Shown piece after piece: positions 1-11,711 of a stretch of DNA of 64,000 nt (position 1 is the stretch's first letter; the number at the start of each line of letters is the position of its first letter). The translations under genes and the position numbers were made by a program. This DNA is from Ustulina deusta (taxonomy: Eukaryota; Ascomycota; Sordariomycetes; Xylariales; Xylariaceae): positions 372,001-436,000 of the forward strand of contig JAJNNX010000002.1 of the NCBI GenBank assembly GCA_023159155.1, given 5' to 3'. Below the pieces are notes generated by a model. It worked only from the letters and a program-made list of their open reading frames with translations, was not told the DNA's origin and searched no databases.

Positions 1-3000
1 CTAACAGCAGGTACCTCTATGCGGGGGTGGGTATATGTGAACACGAACCTAACCTGCATTACTCAATTGTTCTTCGAAACCCCAGCACGATGATCAACGA
101 TGAGTTCAGCTGCGCAAGTGCTGTGTGTGTGATTTTTGATGGGGGCATCGATGGCGAGATGTGATGCGATGTGCTAAGCATGGCGTAAATACAGTTTAGA
201 TGGTACCTTAAGTAGCCTCCGACGTTGTCTTGATTTTATCCTGGCTTTCGACGGCTGAACTCAGTTGGCTGGTTCCGGGCAGCTATCGAGTTGTACAGGG
301 TCAATCCATGGCTAGATAAGTGCCCCCGGTGGAGACACGGCGAGTTGGGTCTAGGGGACGGACTCGCCGTCAAGTGTGCACTGTAAGCAAGGCTTGTACG
401 GGCATGTTCGTGCGTATATGGGGTAAGTGGAGGCGCGTTGGGAGAGAAAATAGCTCTCTTGGGTGAAGATTGTGTACATGGGTATCTCGCAATTTTCAAC
501 GTTTTGAAGGTCTGCTGTAGACATGCCTTTAAAGTGATCCGAAGTCCACATCTCCGAGCGACCTTGATGTCAGATGAGTCCCTCTCAGCACACTGCCTTC
601 TCACGAGCCCTAGGAGCGAGTTCATCGTGGAACCAACCAAAAGCATTGTTTCTGGTAGATTAGGAATGCGACGTGACCAGAGCACCTGGTAACAGAAACA
701 ACCTCGACTCCTAACAAATTAGCTTGTTAGTCAGCTGACTAACTACCTAATCATCTAGTCCCCCGTCTATTACAGTATAATGTGGACGCGCCTTTTTTTT
801 TTTTTTTTTCCTTTATTTCTCAATAAATCAATCAATAAAACTTCCAACTTGGCGAATGCGAAATGTGAAAGGATCATCGAAGACGGATACCTCCTTTGCT
901 TTGCTTGTTGACCTACCAGAAATAGCATAACCCGACGGCACTACCACACGTGTAAGTGACCCATCAGGGTATCAGAGCTGCAGATCAATCATCCGGCCGG
1001 GTCGTCCACAATCTAACTTTACATATATGGTGTATCAAAGTAATAGCATTCATGCCTCAAGATGGTGTGCTATCTGGTCGGACTTCTTCTTATTGTCCTG
1101 AATTCAAATACGACACCGCCGTCTCGAGAAACCCTTTTAGCTCCGGCTTTCCCCCGTTCGTGTTCGGATTTAACCTTTGACTAATTCACTTACACTAGGT
1201 CTGACCGGGGATACCTGACGACGATTTTCTCCCTTTGTCGCAATCTTCAGTTACCTACCTGCTTTTAGTATACCTCTAGTGTGGTGTAGTTCTTATATTC
1301 ATTAGCCTTTACTCATTTCAACTATAACCTCTCGCATGTGTCCAGGGGACTACAGGCTTGTCATATTCGCCCTCCGCATGCAGTCATATGCCTAGTGTAC
1401 CTACTACACTACTTACTACTTGTGGCACTAGTCTAGGTGAGATAATTTGGTCTTGTGGCTATCATCAGCGGTGAAGGGCTTATATCCTACCTCAGGTACA
1501 TACACAAACCCTTGGTACTGAGGTGGTACAGGTGATCATATGACTAGACCTATTGATGACTATCTTTGCTACATTCAATGTCCCACCTGTGAAGGTTGAA
1601 GATTGACAAACGGAAAGCAAGAATGTCTGGTTCTAGTGTTGTTCTACCCTTGTGGCTCTGTCCATTGTAATATCGAGGGCCAAATGGTCTACCTAGTGTA
1701 GCCTTTGATTTCTCCTGCAGATCCATTCTTTTTTTCTCCCTTCAATCTTTCTTTCTCCTCCATGAGCCTCGGCCGACCATGCTGGCGTCTGGTTCCTCTT
1801 AGCGTATCATTATTGCCCGGTTTTGCGCTGGTTTTGTATTTCATTAGGCCGTTCCCGCCACAGTGAGATTCCCTCCACAGTGAGAACTGAGACGGACAGA
1901 TTGGTCACCTTGCAACTCCCGACTCTTTCGACCCGCACCTTTTCTTCGATATCTTCCTCAAGGGAGGCGTTGATGAGTCGTCCTTCTCCATCATTTTGAC
2001 CTCGCCTGCCTTTAAATCCACGGCCCGAGCTGCACCGGCCCTTTTTTTAGGCAATTCGCATGATTCGCCTAAACACTGGCAATTGATCTGACCCGGCCGT
2101 TCAGACAAAGACCTGTTCGAATTCCAATACCTGGATTGACGCAAACTGTAAGTAGGCTACGTACATTCCTGCTCTGTCCTGTTTACATACCGGCCTGCCC
2201 CTCACGAGTCATCGGCATGCCCTATCTCGATGCGCCCTGTATGTACGCTGGGATGCGCCGTGGCCATGTGCAGTAGTGCGCTGCACCCCCAAGCACGGCC
2301 CTGATTCTCTGGTCTCCCTCGCGCTGTTCTATTGGCCTGTGCTGGACGGGGCAGACGGCTTACACGATGTTGACATCCATATCCATATTTTGTTTGCGTT
2401 TCTTGCCTCTTCTATGACTCGTCATCCGGCTTCCCCTCGCATCTGCCGCATCGCTCATTATTACATCCTTTATCTGAGCATGCATACACCGGCGCCAACC
2501 AGCGCCGTACGTTGGAGATCTTGCAGAACCGTTTCCCACCCCAGCTGACCGGTCGGCCTATCAGGCACCCACGCTGCCGCCCTTCATCCGGGGCGCAGTC
2601 AAGAGACTGGGCGGACCTGGGTACTGGCCTGGGCTAATGCTATTACAGGTGCACCGGGGACTGCTATAGGCTACCGCTACCGGGGATAGCACTATCGCAC
2701 AGCAGGCGAAGGTGGGGGTCCCTTCTACTCCACTGCAGAGTCTCAACCCCAGTTTTCCTGTCCAGTCGCGTCCGCCTATCCCACCTTGGGTACACGACAA
2801 CCCCTGCAGCCGCACTGTGTGTACTGAAGTCTTCCGATCTCCCGGATTTTATCGTCTCCCACCCACGCACACCACTTTGCCGTGCTGAGAGACTTTAAGA
2901 TTTTGCCGCGAGACCTGGTTAGCCCCATTGCCAATTCTGTCAATTCTGATGACCACAAGCCACGAACCTGCCGCCGTCTGTCTCCATCGCTTTTTCTACC

Positions 3001-3411
3001 CCGATTTTGCGCTCCACCACTCGACCATCGACGTCTCCCTCTCTTGCGCCTCCACATCTCTCTTTGGCGCGAACAACAAGAGCCGTCTTTGCGAGGACCG
3101 CCAAGTCATCCTCCCAGACCCTGTCCCACGGATACTTCACCTCTACCTATGATCAACCCCGTCTAGTGACCTGCATATATCTTTTACCCACCTTTGAACG
3201 CTTGAGGAGCAGTGCTATCGAATTTCCCTGGAACCGTAGACAAAGAACCAGCCCGCAGCCTAGGTTTTCCACATCATACTATTGAGTGCCGCCCGTTTTC
3301 TCGAGCTGTGTCGCCAGGAGCCCGGTTGTTATGACGGCGGCCGCGGTCTTCCTATAAGTGGCCAGGTCGGAGGAGTGTACAGCGCTTTTCGAACCGACGG
3401 CGCTTTTGAAC
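1..3411. other. Intergenic region and 5' leader, no gene recognised
   Basis: No open frame here has a recognisable protein sequence or consistent splice signals. The stretch contains a T-run at 793-809 and pyrimidine-rich DNA at about 1725-1765. The last few hundred bases are presumably promoter and 5' UTR of the Reg1-like gene that starts at 3412. Confidence 0.6.
793..809. repeat. Poly-T run
   Basis: There are 17 consecutive T residues, followed by further T-rich sequence and an A/T-rich tail. It could be a polyadenylation-linked or retroposition scar, but nothing nearby supports a specific element. Confidence 0.8.
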
Positions 3412-5248
3412 ATGGCCGTGGTTCTTTCTTCAGAAGAGAGCGATCCCTTCGCTTCCTCCACTTTGCGACGGTCACATTCGCAGACCAAGTTTATCTCCGG
3501 TCGTCGCTCACAGGGGTTCCACACATCAGCCTCGACTTCTAGAATAGACCAACTCTTCCACGACAACTATCGCCACCAACCGATACATATCGTTCCCGAC
3601 TCAAGCCCATCATCCGGCCCGCCTTCTCCCTGCACCCTTCACGCCGAAAGCGAGTGTGATCCTTCGTATCTTTCGACGCCCGCGACAAGCGTGTCATTGG
3701 ATGGGCAATACGAGGATGATGTCCCTGTCCAGTCCCAGGACTCGCTGCTTCTCTCCGAGTATGGTGACAATCCATATTTCATGTTGGAAAGCCTGGAGGA
3801 TCTGGAGGACCTGGAGCCTTCACTGAGCCCACGAATGGGCGATTCGCACATAGTCTCCCCAGCAGACGACACATCTACTGGTACTTCACGTCCGGAATCA
3901 CCCGTCCCTCCAGAACATGCTGAAGATGACACAGCTGTCAAGCATCATCCCACTCAGCATGTGGACTACTTATCACACGATTGGAAGGAAGAGGATATAT
4001 GGTCATCATGGCGCTACATCATATCTAAGCGAAGGGAGTTTGCCAACGCACCGCGGTTGGAAAATGCGTCGTGGAGAACGTGGATGAAGGCTAAATACGG
4101 ACTGAAAACGGTGTCGCCAGAGACCCTTAACTGGTATGTAGCCCTTCCTCCCTTCTTGCTTGCGATATTGGCGCTAATACTTGCAAAGGCTAAAAGACTG
4201 TGATGTAACTTGGCTCTATGGGCCCCTGCAGACGCGCCAATGCACAATGTTTCCCGACGGTGCCGAACGAGGCAGCTCAACATTATCTAGATCAGATTCC
4301 TTCATTCACAAAAAGCCTATCCTGAAGAAAAGGTCCATGTCGGAAGTCATGCTTCAGCGGTCGCTCTCATCATCATCCCTCCTGAAGCAAGCCGCCGCCG
4401 CCGTGCAAGCTCAACAGAAAGGTGGCGCTAGTCGGATAGGTCGTCCTGTTCTACACCGCGCCCACACAGATCTCGTGACTTTTCCATTTTCTACGCGAAG
4501 GAGAAGTAGAGCAAACACGAGCCTCCTCCCTTCGACTGCTACGTCAGGTTCAGCATCGCCGGCGGCTGAAAGGAAGCACATTCATTTCGATGAGCAAGTC
4601 AAACAGTGCATTGCTGTTGAGGTGAAAGGAGACGATGATGATGAAGATGAGCCAGATTCCTACGACTGGAGATACGACGACAGCGACTCTGATGATAGCG
4701 CCATCATGATGAAGACGACCCGGACCAGGAAGAAGCCTATATATTTACGGAGGAAACCCATTCCCAATTGTAATAATGAAAGCAAGACAATCGCGATGCT
4801 CCCATCAACTACTCTTAAGTATAGAGAAGACTCTCCGGCACCGCCTGAGAGCGCTGCCAAGCACAGCACATACACTATCAGAAGTCCGACAATATCGCCA
4901 TCGTCGTCCCAGGAGACCTTACGGCCATCTAAACCATCGGGGCCGTTGTTACAGTATGATGGTGAGGAGAATATGCATGGTTCATTACAGGGCAACGAAC
5001 CAGGTCCGAGCTGCAGTCCGACTAAAGAACCTCCACAGCAATCAGGCCCCCATCAGACTATATCAGCCGATAATTTGGGAGAGGAAGAACAGCCAGCTGG
5101 CATGCGTCGAACTGAGTCTGGCATGTTCATGCCATATGAAGAAGGCGAGGCGCAGTTTAATGATGGCATCATCGGTCGCGTGATCGACACAGTCAATACA
5201 GCTAGGGATATCGCTCACGTCATCTGGAACGTTGGCTGGAGAAGGTGA
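3412..5248 (+). CDS. reg1: Reg1-like regulatory subunit of protein phosphatase 1 (DUF1752 family)
   Basis: Two exons (3412-4133 and 4189-5248) are joined across a 55-nt intron with a GTATGT donor, CTAAT branch and AAG acceptor, giving 593 aa. The ATG at 3412 follows AAC and precedes GCC. In-frame sequence continues upstream but has no ATG. Residues about 197-253 carry the fungal DUF1752/areA GATA-like block (LENASWRTW, then NWLKDCDVTWLYGP across the splice). Residues 370-374 read KHIHF, a PP1-docking RVxF-type motif, followed by FDEQVKQC as in yeast Reg1. An acidic Asp/Glu/Ser stretch follows. In yeast, Reg1 directs the phosphatase Glc7 to the Snf1 kinase in glucose repression; the same role here is inferred from the family. 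The rest is Ser/Pro-rich and probably disordered. The splice falls inside the most conserved block, which supports the join. Confidence 0.88.
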
Positions 5249-6213
5249 CAACTACTGGTATCGAATCTGATTGGGCCTCGGCATCGGTGAGCCGAGGTGT
5301 ATAGATTTGCAAACAAGAAACCCCGCTGGTGAGATGGAATGGTGAAAGCCGGGTCCGGGTTTACACCAGCTGGGCGCATCGTGTAAAACTGCATTTTTTC
5401 AGGGGCGTTGGAATGGAAGCGGGATTCGATTTATTTGGTTTCACGATGGCACGGTCGTCGGTCATTGTATCAAAGCCTCCTGTATCCGACATTACAGAGT
5501 CGCATAAACGCATTGCACAACACGGGTGCTCCGGCATGGGCTATCGGCATTCTCGAGGACGTGAAAACAAAACAAGGGTAAAAATTAGGGAAAATGGATT
5601 GATTACTAGGTCCAGGCAGCTATCGATGTTACAGTGTCAACTGACGTGTACCTGTCGCAGTCCAGTGCCGCTTATAACACAGAGCGGCGATTAATAGATG
5701 AAGGCATGACCTTGCGAGAATATATATATTTACTGAATCTGCATGAATCTTTTCCCGTTGAGTTTGCCTACTCGTCCACGCCCTTGTCCTCGAACGTGCG
5801 CGGCTACACTTGGAGACGGAAGTTGGTCACATACTGTCTCTGGGCATTGCGTTAACGCAGATGAGCGTGCATCGTCGGGTAGGTATTTGGTGGTACTTCC
5901 CGCCCAGGCGCTAGCTGCCGTGGGCTACCTAGCTATCAGACTTACGCTGGCCGAGAGTTTTTAAGGTTCGGGTTACGATTGCTAATACAGGCACATGAGT
6001 AATCAATCACAGGACTCGCCGGGCCATCTAATCTATTATTAGGCACTGTCTCTAACATGAGTAAGTCCCTACCTACCTATGTACCTACCTACATACATAC
6101 TGTTATCATATGCAAGCAATAACAGCATCGGCTTCCGCGACACACCCATGGAGTGAGTTAGTTAGGTACCCGGAATGTAATTGATACCTAGTCTAGTACC
6201 TACATAAGGTACT

Positions 6214-6243
6214 GAGATGATGATAATGATGATGATGATGATG
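6214..6243. repeat. GAT trinucleotide repeat
   Basis: Roughly ten imperfect GAT/AAT units lie in intergenic DNA between TACC-rich blocks. Confidence 0.85.
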
Positions 6244-6311
6244 TCGAGTAGGTATCAGTCAGGTACGTCTAGTCTAGTACGTCATAGCTGATTCGAAGAA
6301 TGACGACTCCC

Positions 6312-6341
6312 CTGCCTGCCTACCTACCTACCTACCTACCT
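6312..6341. repeat. CCTA/TACC tetranucleotide repeat
   Basis: About seven tandem TACC-like units. The same unit recurs at 6068-6100, 6443-6500 (as GGTA), 36314-36333 and 36812-36855. Confidence 0.85.
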
Positions 6342-6370
6342 TATCTACTGGCTGCAGAAGAAAAAGAGGA

Positions 6371-6402
6371 CATACATGCGTGCATGCATGCATGTATGTA
6401 TG
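6371..6402. repeat. GCAT/GTAT alternating repeat
   Basis: Short tandem ATGC/ATGT units form a self-complementary stretch that could extrude a small hairpin. Confidence 0.75.
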
Positions 6403-7018
6403 CTAGCGCTCATAGGAGTCGAACCTTAGGTACTACCTACATGGTAGGTAAGTAGGTAAGTAGGTAGGTATCCTCTATTATCTTCCGAAAGCTACCTACC
6501 TAGGTACTATTCACGTAATAAACTTAGAAATGGCTTTTTCGCTACGTACAACTCTGTCAACCATGCTTAAGACGGAAAGGGCAAAACGAAAACATCTTGA
6601 AATCTGCAGATAAAAAAAAGCGTCTATAGTTCGAATGGAATAGATAAAGCAACCTTGACAATTTAAGATCGACATAGAACTTGGTGTACTCCCTAGCACT
6701 GGTGGGAGGCGAGAGTATAGGGAGGAGTATGTAGTTAGACCCAGACGGCTTTCATCGTTGTATATATGGCGTCTTATGAAAATGACCGGTTCGTTATCTG
6801 CTTTCATCTTAATACACAATCTAGCGGTGGTGTTACAGATATGTTGTACAACAGAATGACATCTCGTCTGTCCACCTTTCCATCAGTGGGATGCACATAT
6901 GGGTCGTATTCTTTACGGCTCGTATGAGCCTTAGTCCACCAGCATTCCTTGTATGATAAAGCCGAAGCAGCTTTGCTCCCACCTAGAGCCAAATTAGGCC
7001 GTTTCAATAGATATATCC

Positions 7019-10000
7019 TTAACCTGCGCTCCTTGTCCCTTGGTTCTTATCTCCAACCCTCTCCAGTACGCGTGTGGCCTCGACAAATATTTGCCTGGAG
7101 TAGACATTGATGTCGATAAGGCGGACTTCGATAACGTCCCCTATACGCAGGTCTGCACTTAGGACAACGTTGTTAAGCGCCTCACGCTTCAGGGTCGCCT
7201 GGCGTTCGAACCAGTCTAGTTGGCCGACGGTTCTTATCCGAGTCGAGTTCTGCACAGTTAGCTTAAATGTATCGGGCAGCAGACCCTCTTTGAACCGCCA
7301 GGCGCGCACCAATGCCTGCAGAATCCACTGGTCAGTGCCTTGAAGGTTGGTGAGGGCGCGAGCCTGCTTCTCGCGGAGGCGGAGCATCGGTAGCATTCGG
7401 TCGAGGCGGTCGCGACTGAAGGGTAGGAACGATAGGTCATCACTCTTTTTCTGGTCGCTGTTGCTGCTAACAAGCTTACGTTTCAGCCTGTGCTCCTCCA
7501 GCAGCGCCGCCTGGATCTGCCAGTGCACGATCAAGTCGCTAAAGCGGCGCAGCGGCGATGTCGCCTTAGTGTACATGTTACTCCCCAACGTGAAGTGCGG
7601 CCCGGGCGTTGTCGAAACCTCGTCCAGGCCAAGTAGTGACCGCATATGCCTCCACACTTTTTCATCAGGACGGACACCGGAATTCAGCATCGGATTTAGC
7701 ACATCGCGCGCGTATTGCTGGACAAGAGCAGCGTTGCGCAACGCATGAGGTTGCGTTCGATAGGGGATGGGAATCCCTCGCTCGTGGCACCAACGAGCGG
7801 CAACTTCGTTGGCCAGCTTCATAGCGTTCTCAACTAGATCAGTCGCAGAACGCTGAGAATAGTGGACATGAATTAAAGGATCCCCAGCGGTAGTAATGAA
7901 GCTATCAGACTCTTTCTGTTTGACGCCACTGAAATCGACAGTTGCTGTCGGGCGAGGAGCGAAGAACGGTGTTGCACCTTTCTCTAGCCGCTCTGCGTTG
8001 ATTGCTTTGCCAAGTTTCGAAAGGATGGCGAGGTCACTCTTCTGGCCTTCCGTCAAGTCGTCAGGTCCTGTCATCTTCCTATTCGCCGTTGGGACCTTCG
8101 GGGCTGTACTAAGACTCCACCGCACGCCTTCTGTGTATGGACTCTCTCTAATCTCGCCAATGGCTGAAGCGGCATCTTCATAGGTCATATAAACAACGTT
8201 TTTCAGAATATTTGCCGTGATCTTCTCATTTAGAACCACGCCATCCGTGTTTACTAACGCACTAAATGTGAGACAGTGTCTGTCGGGAGCTAGAGAAAAT
8301 CGAGAATGGATAAGACTCTGGGGTAACATAGGCTCAAGATGACCCGGAAGGTATATCGCTTCAGGGATAAGCTCTGCGTGTTTGGCCACCGGTGTATCGG
8401 CGCCGAATGACGCTGCTGGATCTGCGACATGTACGTGAATCCAGTATTCCTCGGGATTCGAGGTCCGCTCGAGAGATACCGCATCATCAATTTCACGGGC
8501 TGTGGTATCGTCAATGCAATAGGCTGTAGCCTTGTTCAAAGGCGTTCGAATACCCTCCAGGATATCTTGTTTCAAGTGCCTGTCGAGCAAACCCATGAAA
8601 GGGCGAACATAGCTACCACCCCGTTTGATCTCGACGCCGGGAAACCGTAAACTATAACGAGCAGGGATTTCCCACGGCGGTATCCAGCCAACTTCCTGCA
8701 GGAAAGTCCATCCCGTAGCAGGTACATATCCTTGTGCTGCTTCCTGATACCGGCCAACAGCTCGTAGAAGGGTAGAGCCGAGCGTTTGCAGGCGTGAATA
8801 TGATGGGAATTTTTGGTAGCCGGCCCAAAGCTCAATGAATTGTAGGATCTCCAGATCCGTATCAGACCAGCCTGGCTTCTCTCGTACTGATTTTGAAGAC
8901 GGCCCAATGATACCACTGTTCGACCACTCTCGATTTTTCCGGCTTTCGTCAATCATTTTTTGTGCATTGCTCACGAAAGAGGCAATGGGTAACCTGGCTC
9001 TTAACTGAGTGGTGTTGCCGTCACCTTGCATACCTAAATATTCTCGCACAATCTTCTCAATCTTCAGTATGATACGGACCTCTGACAGTGGGCTAATTTC
9101 GAACAAATACGATCTTTTATGTCCCGTTTGCCGAAGTGGTCTGAAAAATATCTCGTCTTGTAGCAATGCTCGATGGACTGCATATAGAGATTGAGGACTA
9201 AACTTGCCTCCAGTCTTCATTGTAGCGGGCAGCAGAAGATCGGTAATTTCATGCAAGGTGAGATATCGATGTTTAACAGGGTCCCCTATGAAGGAGCTGG
9301 AGGCATCAAGTGTACCAGCATTCGCCTGGTACACAGCTTCCGCCTTCTGAACAAACGTGAGCATCTTGCGTAGAAGCACCGCTCCCGCAACTCGCGACGG
9401 GCCTTCTCCTAGATCTTGAAGAATATTCAAATCCTCGACCGGGATGTCGGCTGAAGGCAGTCCCTCAATAAGTGGCTTCAGCTCCTCCGGTGTTGCGAAA
9501 TTGTTGACGACAAATAGGGTCCTAACGCCCATGGCCGAAAACCATTTCCCACTGACTGTGTAAAAATGCTCATATCCATTGATACGGCCGAGACAGACAG
9601 CGACAACAGGCCGCCTTGAGCTTTCAGCACTATGTATTGTATTAGTAGAGGCCATCCGCGAGGGGCGGAGGGGGGGGGGATAAAAGACGCACGACAATTC
9701 GACCATGTCGCCAGGGTCCAGCATAGCATCATCAGAACGCAGGTCCACCAATTCATCACCAGCAAACACGGGTGAGCTATCCTCGGCGTCAATTTGTACC
9801 GTGGTCACATTCTGTGGGCGGGTAAGGGAATTGCTCAAGTTGCCATCACCTGAGACATCGTTCAAGATCAGCTCTCCCAGGGATTGATTCTCCTCTTCCC
9901 ATTTCCGGAAACGGTCCCGGATGGATGTCTTGCGCGCCGACTCCTCCTGCTCACTCGCAGAAGCCTCAGCCAACGCCTCAAAGTTGGACTGTGTGTGGTG

Positions 10001-10228
10001 CACCGTTGCCAATTCCTGTAACAGCGGATCAGTATTCATGTTGATATGCGCAATAGCCGGGTCGGTTTCCATTACTCTTCTCGATGCCGAGTCGGTGTAT
10101 TGAGTCGCCCTGCAGAGGGTCCCGGTCACAGCAGGTCGGCGTAACCATGGAGAAGAGAACGGACCCGGGCCTAAACGCTGCACGGCACACCTCCAGCAGA
10201 CATACGGCGGGCCTGAAACCCGTAACAT
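7019..10228 (-). CDS. cyt-4: Mitochondrial exoribonuclease, CYT-4/Dss1 family (RNB domain)
   Basis: A single open frame of 1069 aa begins at the first in-frame ATG (10228); a GTG two codons upstream is not a likely start. The protein is an RNase II/R-type 3'-5' exoribonuclease. Residues about 571-582 carry the metal-binding Asp cluster IDDTTAREIDDA, followed by the RNB core (IHVHVADPA, YLPGHLEPMLPQ, FSLAPDRHCLTFSALV). Later come YTKATSPLRRFSDLIVHWQ and a C-terminal S1-like beta segment. The N-terminus (CWRCAVQRLG, basic, Ser-rich) fits a mitochondrial presequence. In Neurospora, CYT-4 is needed for mitochondrial RNA splicing and turnover; in yeast, Dss1 is the nuclease of the mitochondrial degradosome with Suv3. 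The length is similar to those proteins. No intron is needed. The gene is convergent with the Reg1-like gene. Confidence 0.93.
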   Translation of the reverse strand: MLRVSGPPYVCWRCAVQRLGPGPFSSPWLRRPAVTGTLCRATQYTDSASRRVMETDPAIAHINMNTDPLLQELATVHHTQSNFEALAEASASEQEESARKTSIRDRFRKWEEENQSLGELILNDVSGDGNLSNSLTRPQNVTTVQIDAEDSSPVFAGDELVDLRSDDAMLDPGDMVELSCVFYPPPLRPSRMASTNTIHSAESSRRPVVAVCLGRINGYEHFYTVSGKWFSAMGVRTLFVVNNFATPEELKPLIEGLPSADIPVEDLNILQDLGEGPSRVAGAVLLRKMLTFVQKAEAVYQANAGTLDASSSFIGDPVKHRYLTLHEITDLLLPATMKTGGKFSPQSLYAVHRALLQDEIFFRPLRQTGHKRSYLFEISPLSEVRIILKIEKIVREYLGMQGDGNTTQLRARLPIASFVSNAQKMIDESRKNREWSNSGIIGPSSKSVREKPGWSDTDLEILQFIELWAGYQKFPSYSRLQTLGSTLLRAVGRYQEAAQGYVPATGWTFLQEVGWIPPWEIPARYSLRFPGVEIKRGGSYVRPFMGLLDRHLKQDILEGIRTPLNKATAYCIDDTTAREIDDAVSLERTSNPEEYWIHVHVADPAASFGADTPVAKHAELIPEAIYLPGHLEPMLPQSLIHSRFSLAPDRHCLTFSALVNTDGVVLNEKITANILKNVVYMTYEDAASAIGEIRESPYTEGVRWSLSTAPKVPTANRKMTGPDDLTEGQKSDLAILSKLGKAINAERLEKGATPFFAPRPTATVDFSGVKQKESDSFITTAGDPLIHVHYSQRSATDLVENAMKLANEVAARWCHERGIPIPYRTQPHALRNAALVQQYARDVLNPMLNSGVRPDEKVWRHMRSLLGLDEVSTTPGPHFTLGSNMYTKATSPLRRFSDLIVHWQIQAALLEEHRLKRKLVSSNSDQKKSDDLSFLPFSRDRLDRMLPMLRLREKQARALTNLQGTDQWILQALVRAWRFKEGLLPDTFKLTVQNSTRIRTVGQLDWFERQATLKREALNNVVLSADLRIGDVIEVRLIDINVYSRQIFVEATRVLERVGDKNQGTRSAG

Positions 10229-11112
10229 TATCACTCCGGGCTGCAGTTAGCTGTGTGAGGCAACAATACTGTTGAGAGGCAGCAAGGCTTAGTGCAACTT
10301 TTTGAGATGTTGGGCGTCGGCAAAATTTCCGACGACAAGGGTGGCAGTCTCCTGGCTAACGGGCTTCGTCAGGTGTCAGACCGCTGCTGCAGCTGATAGT
10401 GGGGCTCTCTTCACTAGCTCCATCTCGCCTAGGTACTTGATTGGCTACCATCCGTAGGGAGCCCGTGTCCAGCCACAAGTACAGATGCTGTCCAGCCTTA
10501 CGGAACCTACCTCCCTTCACCTCAGGCAGTGCTCTGTACACACTTTACCTACATGTAAGTACAAGGTATGCACCTAACCTAAGGTAACAGTACTCTTTAT
10601 TCCATGCTGCTTCTCAAATCCTATCGCCCTTCGGCCTCGGCTTATTCAAAAGAAGACGAAATAGAATTCATTCGCCATGAAATCCCGCAGGCCGAGCATT
10701 AATCGCCATCTAGATCGTAATACATCGCTCTCACTGTACAGCGTGTCTTTGTCTTGGACCTTCGCATGAGCCAATGAATACTAGTGCGCTGTTTTCGCAG
10801 GGTCTCGATTCCACTGCCATCTAAGACGCATTCCTCCGCTTTCAACGACGACCCTCGGGAAGAAAGACATGCCCGGCCTCTAGAACGACTCACGGAATGT
10901 ATCAAAGCCTGCCCCCTCATTTGTAAAAACCCCTCCAAGTTCTAGATATATAGTATGGCATCACGTCAAAGATACCCCCGCCGGTGCTTTGTTCATGAGA
11001 TGGGTCTTCAACTTGTCATCCGCCTTATACTCCCTCTGAGTCCCTTCTCTTCCATCAACCCAACTTATCTCGACTCGTCTGGTCATCCTAGGTTCCAGCA
11101 CATACAGTCAAT
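10229..11112. other. Divergent promoter region between CYT-4-like and GPI-protein genes
   Basis: No gene is supported. A TATA-like stretch (AGATATATAG) lies at about 10943-10952, roughly 165 bp upstream of the ATG at 11113. The two genes diverge from this 884-bp interval. Confidence 0.5.
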
Positions 11113-11711
11113 ATGGCGATGAGAAGAGTTGCGATCCTAGCCCTAGTCGGCACTGCCTTGGCCCAGACGGGTGGAACGAACGGAGAAATAGATGGCAGCA
11201 GCACTACGACTGCATCTGCCCGAAGCAGCGATAGGGTTACCACGGGTACCTCAACGCCACCCGTCGGCATCACCAATCCCTCCACGACAACTACCGATGC
11301 TGTCTCGGGCGTGCCGACCAGCTCCAAAGCTGACAACACGGATGGCTCGTCCAACTCAGTCGACAATTATTCCAGCGAGACTATCACAGTAGTCGCGAAT
11401 TCGTCCGTGACAGCTAGTTCCTCACTCGTGACAGACACCACCCACGAGTCTTCCGTGACAAAGACGCACCCTGTGACAACAACAGAAACGGGAGGGGTGG
11501 GCGGCGCTGGAGGATCGAGTATGCCCAATGCCAACGCCACCACCACGGCCACGGCCACCGGCAAGCCAATTTCTGGCAACGGCGTTGTGAATGGTGTTTC
11601 GGTGAGCGTTTACACACACATCAGCCATCCCATGTCATTTGAGGCTAACGACATTAATAGATTGGCCTCTTTCTCGCGTCTGTTGCTTTGACTGCTCTGC
11701 TGCAGATGTGA
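11113..11711 (+). CDS. Small secreted Ser/Thr-rich protein with predicted GPI anchor
   Basis: Two exons (11113-11601 and 11661-11711) are joined across a 59-nt intron (GTGAGC donor, GCTAAC branch, TAG acceptor), giving 179 aa. The N-terminus is a signal peptide (MAMRRVAILALVGTALAQ). The body is low-complexity Ser/Thr/Val with Gly, suited to O-glycosylation. The second exon encodes only IGLFLASVALTALLQM, a hydrophobic tail preceded by small residues (SGNG, NGVS), which is the classic layout for a GPI-anchor signal. The mature protein is inferred to sit on the plasma membrane or wall. No catalytic domain is seen, so the biochemical function is unknown. Without splicing the frame would run on to a polar tail and lose the anchor signal, which supports the intron. 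Confidence 0.8.

Larger units (their letters stand above)
5249..7018. other. Intergenic region rich in simple repeats
   Basis: No gene is supported. This is the 3' flank of both the Reg1-like gene and the convergent CYT-4-like gene. It holds dense TACC/GGTA runs (about 6068-6100, 6312-6341, 6443-6500), a GAT repeat and a GCAT/TGTA repeat. Confidence 0.7.
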
